A DNA stretch of 64,000 bases from Roridomyces roridus (Eukaryota; Basidiomycota; Agaricomycetes; Agaricales; Mycenaceae): NCBI GenBank assembly GCA_029378245.1, contig JARKIF010000162.1:1-64000 (forward strand). The letters run 5' to 3'. This document shows positions 56,893 to 64,000 of this stretch, piece by piece. Below the pieces are notes generated by a model. It ran no database searches and had not been told where the DNA came from. It was given only the letters and a program-made list of their open reading frames with translations. The stretch's first letter is position 1, and the number at the start of each line of letters is the position of its first letter. A program made the position numbers and the translations under genes.

Positions 56893-58568
56893 CTAATGCT
56901 CAACCTCCTCCCATGTTCTACCCACCGTCTTGACCAGATCCGCCTCAGTGACCTGCTTTCCGCTCGAGAAATACCCAGCCGCGATCTTGGCGTCGATTTC
57001 AACGCGCGAATCTGAAAAAAATCATCAGCAACAGTAAACACGAGTCTCTTGGGGGCGTCCGCACCTGGAGGAATAAGATGCTCAGGAATATCATACCGCC
57101 GAAGAATGGGTATCCCGCTCTTCACAATCGCATCATACTTCATATCGCTCATACTAACCATCCGGTCAATCTTCTTGATCCCAAGCCAATGCAACACATC
57201 CGGCATGAGCGCCTGGAACCGCATATCCTTGACACCAGCAATGAGCTCGGTGCTCTTGAAATACTTGTCCGCGCTATCCCCACCGCGTTTGCGCAGGTTG
57301 TAGACGAGGTACTTGGTCACCTCGCCCAGCGCCCGGCCTTCTTTGCGAAAGTACGCGACCATGCCGACGCCGCCTGCCTGTGCGCCGCGGATGCATTCTT
57401 CGATGGCGTAGGTGAGGTAGGGTTTGCATGTGCAGATATCAGACCCGAAGACGTCCGAGCCGTTGCATTCGTCGTGAACGCGGACAGTGAGCTCTTTGGA
57501 TTCGTCCCGGAGGAAAGCAGGGTTACCGACTACAAATGCTTTAGAAATTGGCGCAATGAAAGACAGAGAGAACGTACAGATATACACCGTCAGCCCACCG
57601 ATGGGTGGAAGGAACACCTTGATATCGGGACGCGTAATAAGCTCGGGATATGACCCGCCCGTCTCCTCAAACAGCGCACGCCGCAAAAGGAGCTCGGAAA
57701 TCCCAAACCGCTCTGCAACGCCCGGAAGATGCCACACCGGCTCGATAGCCGCCTTGCTGATGTTCACCTCGACGCCAGACTCGATGCCTCCAGGCAACGG
57801 CGGGCTACGCTGTACAATCTTGCCGTCAACCTTGAGATCCCCACGCCTGACCGCATCGTCCAGCTCGCTCATCTTGAGGTGGGCAAGAGTGACGGAGATA
57901 CTCGGCCGAACGTCCAGACCCAGCTCCTCAATCTCCCGCCGAAACACGCTGGGTACGAGATGCCCGTAAGGATCCATACTAACGATAGGACCATGTACAG
58001 CGGGATCGGGACCCATGGACCAGCCACCCTTGCTACTCCATGCGGGATTCGGGGGAATATCAATCGGTGGCTCCGTCATGGAGAAATCCGGCTTGTGCGT
58101 CGGCGAAAGTGACCCAAGTGCAATCGACAATGCACGGTAGATCGAATACGACCCGCTATGTGCTCCGAGCGCATTACGATTCTTGATACTCGCCGGCAAC
58201 CTCGAACAAATCACCGGCCCACGCTCAGAACCAGAAGATGCGCCCCATTGGAGGGGGTAAGGCACAATCCCATGTTGGCTGGGGTACGTCGTGAGGTTGA
58301 CCCGGCCGGGGTACAAGATCCGTTCGCGCTCCTTCTCCGAAGGCGTTGCAGTGCTGAGCGTATGGTGAGGCATCGAAGAAGGTGTGCTCGGCGAGGCACC
58401 AATCTCCGTACTCATCGACCGCGCCACGGGAATCGCGATAGGCGGCGAGGTAGCTGATGATGGCGGGGGTGGTGCGAGCGCGTCAAGCTTGGCCTGCATC
58501 GTCTGTTGAGCAATCTGCATCGTCTGCAGCTGTTGCAGAATCTGGGGAAGAATGGCGTCGGTCGACAT
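56893..58568 (-). CDS. URC1: GTP cyclohydrolase II-like uracil catabolism protein URC1
   Basis: Three minus-strand exons. After a Gln-rich N-terminal helix (MSTDAILPQILQQLQTMQIA) come NRNALGAHSGSYSIYRALSI, VSMDPYGHLVPSVFRREIEE, EPVWHLPGVAERFGISELLL and ELITRPDIKVFLPPIGGLTV. Then the cyclohydrolase core: TVRVHDECNGSDVFGSDICT with zinc Cys in CTCKP, GGVGMVAYFRKEGRALGEVT, MRFQALMPDVLHWLGIKKID and a last exon DSRVEIDAKIAAGYFSSGKQ joined by a 54-nt intron. Compared with plain RibA/RIB1 it has the long N-terminal half typical of URC1, which acts in the pyrimidine-degrading URC pathway; the chemistry there is still poorly defined. No break was seen. Confidence 0.82.
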
Positions 58569-58840
58569 GGTAGAGAGAGATAACCCTTGCGGGCGCACGT
58601 GTTGTAGCCGATCGTCTCAACAGGGCCAAATCTATGCATTCAAGCGTATTATCTACAAGTGCCTCTGGAACAAGTATGTGTAGCATGCAAGAGCAAGATA
58701 TGGAATCATAGGGAGGAACGTAAATGGCACGCGCCCGCGCTGAATTAACATGGCGCCGCGTGCAATTTCCTCCGTCGAGTTGGCTGCGCCTAGCAAGACG
58801 TCTGGAGCCGAAATGTGTGTCTCATGTGGTGTGATATCTG

Positions 58841-60162
58841 CTACACTCCTTGTGGCGTCGGCTGCTGCTGTATTGCGCTCATATCCCTCGCCTGCCCTTG
58901 CATGTCCTGCGCCAACGTAAGTTGAGAGGAATATACTGCACAAAAAAAAGCGTACCAGCCGCTGTTTCTTTACAGGTCGGGGTCTCGCACCGGGAATGCC
59001 GGCACGCGCAGCAGCAATCACTGGGGTAGGTGCACTCGTCTGCAACCCATTTTGTCCATTTGCTGGCGCCACAGGCCCTTCACGCTCGCGTTCCCGTTTG
59101 ATTCCTCGCTCACCGCCTGCTGATAGTGGCGTCGCACTAAGGGGATGAGGCGTCGTAGTCCGTGGATGAGCACTCGTCGGCGTGCCAGTACCAGTCCGTT
59201 GCGGTGCGTGAGTGGGGACGACAACAGGCGGTAGAGAAGGACGTGTGCTGCCCGGTCGGGGTGTTCCAACGCTTGGTCGAGGTGTGCCCACACTTTGTCG
59301 GGGAGTGCCTGGCCCTGTTGCAGATGCCGACGTGGGAGCGGGCGAGCCGGCAACGCCAGCGGCAGCTTGGGCGGCATGCAACTGAGCCTTGGCCAGACGC
59401 TTGAGCTCTTTCTGTGGGCACAACGGGTGAGTGGCACCTAACAAGGAAACAAAAGCGCGTACTCGTTTCTTCCTGTCCTCGCGCGCTTGTGCCGACTCGG
59501 GTACGAGCACGCTCGGATTCCACTAGAAATGTCAGATAGCCGCACTAAAAGCATAATTTGACGCGACGCACGCCTTTAAGCCCATCCAAACTGACTGCAA
59601 ACGCCTCGCGTTGCGTCTTGGCGTCAAACGGCACAATCTGCATCCTCTGTTTCGGCGGAGCAGCCATAATCCCAGCGAGGTAGTCGTCCTTTTTCATCGA
59701 GTGCTTTCCTGTCATCGAATAAGCGCGCGGTCACACACAGGACCGAGCTCCACAGACCAGGTATCCCCTTGATGAGATGCTTGTACGAGTTCTTATTCTT
59801 CTTTTTCTCGCCCTTGGCTGCAGCGGGGTCGTCGTCGTCCGGGTCTTGTTCTCCACCGGGTGTTTGTGGCGCGGGGCTCGGATGATTATTTGGCTCACGC
59901 GCCTTGCCCTTGGCAGTTGCGGTGGTAGCAGTAGCAGCAGGCTGGGGTTCTGGAGGCTCGTCTGGCGGCGGACGCACGTATTTGTCGTAGGCAGGGAGGA
60001 GACGGAAGCGAGCGAGGAGGTCGTGGGTACTTGCGAGGCGCGGGGGCAATTGTGGCGGGCCTGGAACGATGAGGAAACGGGAGGCAAGGCAGGCAGAGGC
60101 GTCTGCATACCATTCGGTTTGAGGTAGAGCGGTGGGGATGATGGGCCTGCCTCTGCGTTCAT
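58841..60162 (-). CDS. MED19: Mediator subunit 19 (Rox3)-like
   Basis: Several minus-strand exons. Start MNAEAGPSSPPLYLKPNG, a splice of about 50 nt to PPQLPPRLASTHDLLARFRL, then LPAYDKYVRPPPDEPP, a Pro/Ala/Thr and acidic low-complexity stretch, KNSYKHLIKGIPGKHSMKKD with DYLAGIMAAPPKQRMQIVPF, QREAFAVSLDGLKGWNPSVL, and a long Thr/Pro/Ala-rich tail with basic RPRPVKKQRL. The last exon ends AIQQQPTPQGV. The LLxRF..LxPxYDKYVRP and GLxGWNPS segments are the fungal Med19 signatures I recognise. Med19 is in the Mediator middle/head connection and helps RNA polymerase II initiation. The long variable tail is usual. Confidence 0.72.
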
Positions 60163-60416
60163 CGAGCAGGAACGAGCAAGAGACAAGCGCTTGCCGGCTT
60201 GTTTGTACAGCATTACACACACGGCAAGAATTCGGCACCGTATCTCTATAAAAGGACAATCTCCACCGCCTGACTCCTTGGAAACAACGTTCTCCCCAGC
60301 GGTTAGTGCTCCCCCCTCCTCCCTGCCCCTGTTCCTCATTCATCTCTAGGGCGCCGCTGTACTACCCCCCTCCGCAGAAAGCGAGGCGGGGTGCCTGCAT
60401 CGACAGGACAAGACCC

Positions 60417-60768
60417 CACGAGGGCACCGACCTCACGAGGGCACCAGGGGACTCTTACGAGCGTCTTGAGGAGGGTCTCAAGACCCAAACGGAGTCCCAA
60501 CACCCCCCCGTTCGGGGGGAGCCAAACCTGCATCGCAACGCAGGTGGCAACCCATACCCGTAGCGCACCGCGGGTGCTACGGGCGGAGGATAACCGTCGA
60601 GACTGATCACCTCGACACGGGATGCCGGCGTCGGACGACGCCAGGATTGGTTGGAAGACTTCAGTCACCGTGCTCTCCTTGGTCACTAACCCTGCCCCAA
60701 CAAGAGCAGCGTGACTGGATTCTTCCAACCACCACTCCATCGGGCGCCTGAGAGGTCCGGATGGACCT
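60417..60768. other. hairpin-rich stretch, possible structured RNA or repeat
   Basis: Nine or more short inverted repeats sit in about 350 bases: GGGACTC/GAGTCCC (60448, 60492) enclosing GGGTCT-CA-AGACCC, CCCCCC-GTTC-GGGGGG (60504), ACCTGC/GCAGGT (60526, 60540), CCCGTAGC/GCTACGGG (60557, 60576), GTCGAG/CTCGAC (60596, 60611), GGCGTC/GACGCC (60627), a 20-bp stem with two mismatches (60649-60668 with 60711-60730), and AGGTCC/GGACCT (60753). A 12-base direct repeat CACGAGGGCACC starts at 60417 and 60434. No protein-coding pattern is seen. It lies between the MED19 start and the MTQ2 stop. Confidence 0.6.
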
Positions 60769-60970
60769 CGCACGCTGCCGATGGCTACGCCCTTAAGGGC
60801 AGGATGTACGAGTCCTCTTTCCTTTCCCTTCTTCTTACTGACTCGAACGCAGGTGCCAATTAAATTGGCCTCTACCTTCAAATCAATTACCCCAGGTCAC
60901 CCCTGGCTCCCTCGTTACTTGTCCTTACCTTGTCAATATAGTGTAGTTCAAATCTATGTTGTGGGGCCTA

Positions 60971-61768
60971 TTATCGTTGGAAGCGTACTACAGACAAGTG
61001 CTCACGACCTGCACGACGCTTCAACACGATCTGTAGAAACTATAAGTTGCAGTGCGGCCAGACGGACGTCGACTCACTTCGCTGTCCAGGCCATACTGAG
61101 CCCTCATCCTTCTCTGTATCGCAGGCACATCATTCTGTGCAACAGCGACGAGGTAAAACCGTCCTCGGGGCGAAAGCAGCTCGGCAACCTGCGGAAAGAA
61201 CCTCTCCGTGACCTGCATCCCATCCGCCCCGCCCGCCCACGCGCCGCCGATGTCACGCTCAGTTTGTGCGGTGAATGCCTCCTCCTGGTGCGTCGGGACG
61301 TACGGCGGGTTGAACAGGATGATGTCGACAGAGTGTCGCAAGCGGGAGAGGAGCGGGTGGGAGAGGGAGGTATGGATCGAGTCGAGTGGAATCTGCGTCG
61401 GGCTCGGACAGAATTCTCCAAAATGGGTATGCTCCTGACCTTATTCTGCCGTCCTGTAGCTTGAGTACAGCTACAGGCATGCATGTTGATATCCGTGCAC
61501 AGATACACTAGCTGCGCGCATCGGTGCTGAAAGCCATGAAAAATAGAACCCACGCACACACAGACGAAGGACCCGTTATGCTCCCCAGAAAACTAGACGC
61601 GCAGCCCGAGCCAGACCCAATTTCGAGCGCCACCCTCGGCTGGATACTCTTCAACAGCTCCTCGTCTTGCTCCAACGCGTCGAGAAGGATAAACGTGTCT
61701 TCTGCAGGCTCGTAGACGTGCTCATAGTCCGCCGGGCGCAGATGTGAGAGGTCTGGTGTCGGGATCAT
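60971..61768 (-). CDS. MTQ2: HemK-family eRF1 glutamine methyltransferase, catalytic subunit
   Basis: Three or more minus-strand exons. It starts MIPTPDLSHLRPADYEHVYE, PAEDTFILLDALEQDEELL, and the SAM-binding motif RVALEIGSGSGCASSFLGS. After an intron comes LYLCTDINMHACSCTQATGR, then SVDIILFNPPYVPTHQEEAF with the NPPY catalytic motif, DIGGAWAGGADGMQVTERFF, and RGRFYLVAVAQNDVPAIQRR. A final intron (GTGAGT..CTACAG) leads to IVLKRRAGREHLSVVRFQR. Mtq2 with Trm112 methylates the Gln of the GGQ loop in eRF1 and acts in translation termination. The length of about 230 residues is normal and no break was seen. Confidence 0.85.
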
Positions 61769-61856
61769 CGGGAGCCATCACGTGTTCGACGCGCCGAGCA
61801 ATTAGACGCGCCTCGTTGACGGCACGAGGTAGTCACACAGCTTGGACACTCTCCTC

Positions 61857-62839
61857 ATGGCAAGCCCGACTTTCTCTCACTCCCAGTCGTTCTCAGCCAT
61901 TCCTAGGCGAATTTCCTGTCTCGATGCCATGGCACGCCCCGAGAGGCGGCTCACGTCGACGCGAGGGGAGCTCTCAAAGTAATCATCCAATCTGCCCACA
62001 TCCTTAAAGGCTGCCGGTGGTCCCGCACACCGAGTCCATTCGTCTCTATTCACGTCAACGGCGGCGAGGCGGCGACACACTCTCAGAACGAAACGCGCGT
62101 TTTTCCCATCTGTATCTCGCCCTTGCTGAACGAGGCAGCAGATACGATCCAAGCTGGCTCTCTCAAACCTTTTATTTCCTCGTGACAAACCCAACTGAAG
62201 AGGTGCAGCTCGTTCTCCACGACCACCGTGGACGGCCCAGTGTCCTCGGGGTAGGGACGTTCGACCTCTCCCTCGTCACTGGCAGCGACGCGAAATCGGA
62301 TTCAGACAGTGGCATAGCACTAAACACTTACCTCTCGATCCTCAAAGGCAAACAGCGGAGGGGCGACCTCCTCTGCTCGTTCATCTATTTCCCCATATCC
62401 ACCACTCTGCCCGAAGAAAAATCAAACGGTCAGCGAAATCACTGCCCCAAACCGACCTTCTAAACTTCTCTCTCAAGTCGGAATCGTCCACATCTTCCTC
62501 TCGGGTGTCGACAACCTTTTGCCCAACAATCGCATTTCAGCAGCGGCCGCCGTTCGCCTCGCATGGGACTTGCCCCCAATTTACACCACGCCACGGGTAG
62601 CGCTCTCAAACGGGTCAGGAAACTGGGGCACAAGACATGAATTCCTGTGCTTTGACAAGGCTGCCTGCGTCATCTACATCGACGTCCTGAACTACGATTG
62701 TCATGATGAGAGTATCGGACACGTCCACATCTTCCTCGTCGACTTGCTCGAGGCGACGGTTCGAAGCTGGCCGCTTTCTGGAACTACTGCCGGTAGGCTA
62801 ACTGTATCTGCAGAATGGAGGGCATTAGACCTCGGCTGA
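61857..62839 (+). CDS. tandem C2-domain protein, two apparent base losses
   Basis: The first C2 unit reads ALKVIIQSAHILKGCRWSRT with PSPFVSIHVNG, then YDPSWLSQTFYFLVTNPTEE and VQLVLHDHRGRPSVLGVGTF. After an intron the second unit is VGIVHIFLSGVDNLLPNNRI, NWGTRHEFLCFDKAACVIYI and DESIGHVHIFLVDLLEATVR, ending AEWRALDLG. The proposed start MASPTFSHSQSFSAIPRR is in another frame and joins ALKVI only if the GGGG run 61965-61968 had five G. A second slip is needed at the T-run 62100-62104. C2 pairs bind lipids, often with calcium, at membrane contact sites; the aspartates for calcium are not obvious here. The family assignment is moderate. Confidence 0.55.
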
Positions 62840-62877
62840 ATGTAGAGAGATTTTAAACAACTTGCCCTGTAATTTAC

Positions 62878-63644
62878 TTAGACCGAAACCAGCATCGGCG
62901 CCTTGCAATCCCACTCCTTCTTCCCAATTTCCTGCATGACAAACGCCGCGAACCCGGCTCGATTTAAACTGATCCTGTTCCCAATTTCCTTCCCTCCAAT
63001 GTACCCCACCTTCACGTCCTTGGATGTAGAGTTGGACAGGACCGGCACGCGGACAATCGTCCAATGCTCGAGCTGCGACGCGCGGATGACAGCCCCGATG
63101 GCACGAATATCTTTGTACGCGTTGTGCATCGTTATCGACACCCTGCGCAATATCAAGTCGATGCATAACAAGTGAGAAAAACCAACGCACGTCTTGACCA
63201 TCCCATAATACACGAAATTGAACTGGTCCTCCGGATCCTCTATGGAGATCGTCCCAAGCGCAATAAGCCTCTTCACATCCTTCTCTTTCATCACATTGAC
63301 TATCCTCCGGTATGCATGCGCCAAGGGCGTCCCAGGAGGCTGCGAAAATTGACTCGGCCCAAGTGCAGAAAGTACAACGTCCACGCTTTCCATGGCTTTC
63401 GAGAGCGCGGGTATGTCGTCGAGCTGGCCTTCGATGACGATGCAAGAGGTGTTGGTTTTGAGATCCTCCGGGAGCTTGTCTATCGCGCGCGTTCGCAATA
63501 TGTACGTCGTCGAGTCTTTCAACGCCGCGCACCTGGACTCCGGACATACAAGACCAGTGTGATGCCTTCGAATGCGTTGAGAACCTCTCTCGCAAGAAGT
63601 ACGCCCGTCGGGCCAGTCGAGCCAAAAAGCAGTATACGTTGCAT
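62878..63644 (-). CDS. NmrA-like NAD(P)-binding oxidoreductase/regulator
   Basis: Three minus-strand exons. It starts MQRILLFGSTGPTGVLLARE, the Rossmann GxxGxxG signature, runs through ITLVLYVRSP and splices to DKLPEDLKTNTSCIVIEGQL. It continues AMESVDVVLSALGPSQFSQP, HAYRRIVNVMKEKDVKRLIA and GTISIEDPEDQFNFVYYGMV. After a second intron come MHNAYKDIRAIGAVIRASQL, EHWTIVRVPVLSN and NRAGFAAFVMQEIGKKEW. The domain is a short NAD(P)-binding fold of the NmrA/SDR-a5 type; the usual catalytic Tyr-Lys pair is not evident, so it may sense redox state rather than reduce a substrate. The substrate is unknown. Confidence 0.7.
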
Positions 63645-63783
63645 GAGAGAAACCGGGAAACCGAACGCGTAAGCGAGCGAAAATTGGGCATGACTAACCC
63701 AAAACGGGATAGGGGTTTCCAGCTAGCCTGGATTAACAAAAAGAGTACTACATATTATTCTACAAACTAGATACCTATTACTA

Positions 63784-64000
63784 TTAGACTGACACACTAG
63801 ATGGACCCTCATTTGGTGGGAGCCCTCGCTCTTGCTGCTGGACAGCCCCATACCCCCACAAATCCTTACTCACCCTCGACCTCCCTCGCGTCTCCTCCTC
63901 CAACCGACTCGCTTGCCTCCTTCGCCTGCGCACAGCCTCACTCTTACTTTCAGACAACGGGCTCCGTATGAACATCAGCGTGATGAGCGAGCCAAACAGG
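63784..64000 (-). CDS. C-terminal end of an unknown gene (partial)
   Basis: The minus strand enters from the right edge with PVWLAHHADVHTEPVV-type bases in other frames and LFGSLITLMFIRSPLSESKS in the one that stays open, then AVRRRRRQASRLEEETRGRS and GYGAVQQQERGLPPNEGPSS before a stop. A hydrophobic stretch followed by a very basic, then polar tail suggests the last membrane span and cytosolic tail of a membrane protein. Too little is present to name it. Confidence 0.45.
   Translation of the reverse strand, partial: LFGSLITLMFIRSPLSESKSEAVRRRRRQASRLEEETRGRSRVSKDLWGYGAVQQQERGLPPNEGPSSVSV

Overview
The window looks like nuclear DNA of a mushroom-forming basidiomycete (Agaricomycete). Genes lie close together on both strands. 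Most are cut by many introns of about 45-60 nt with GT..AG ends and CTRAY-like branch sites. The gene set is fungal: a CBM1-linked GH5 cellulase, a URC1-type uracil-catabolism cyclohydrolase II, OPT transporter, SARAF, MED19, RMI1, COX11, cytosolic MetRS, delta-12 desaturases and CACTA/Tnp2 transposons. All exon joins were worked out by eye from splice signals and frame continuity, not from transcripts.

1-30.8 kb is ordinary housekeeping territory: the 5' part of a CAF120-like PH protein, a cupin, two tandem UPF1-like helicases, carnitine acyltransferase, COX11, a DNAJC8-like protein, RMI1, a kinase-like protein lacking its catalytic Asp, an unknown membrane protein, MetRS, an OPT transporter, a SIS1-type Hsp40, two orphan proteins, SARAF and a GH5_5 endoglucanase with a CBM1.

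30.8-42.1 kb is one 11.2-kb CACTA (EnSpm/Tnp2) transposon with 24-bp inverted ends, subterminal repeats and a TATC target duplication. It carries a Tnp2 transposase gene, a second long acidic/basic gene, and decayed third-gene sequence. The second gene is itself hit by two smaller TIR elements (967 bp and 1139 bp). Both have CATCAG termini and 2-bp target duplications, and both interrupt exons that read in frame once the insertion is removed.

42-52.6 kb is a graveyard of a seven-transmembrane receptor-like family, with an EMB8/YheT-type alpha/beta hydrolase in its midst. 7TM copy 1 lost its last exon to the CACTA insertion. Copy 2 has one frameshift. Copy 3 was hit by two inverted copies of the 967-bp element, and the 872 bp between them has been flipped. 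Re-inverting that segment and removing both elements gives in-frame continuity at both junctions. A further N-terminal fragment lies at 48.2 kb.

53-64 kb returns to ordinary genes: a divergent pair of delta-12 desaturases, URC1, MED19, the MTQ2 methyltransferase, a tandem C2 protein, an NmrA-like oxidoreductase and a partial gene at the edge. A hairpin-packed stretch of about 350 bp near 60.4-60.8 kb remains unexplained. At least eight single-base frame slips, nearly all in homopolymers, suggest either consensus errors or widespread recent decay.
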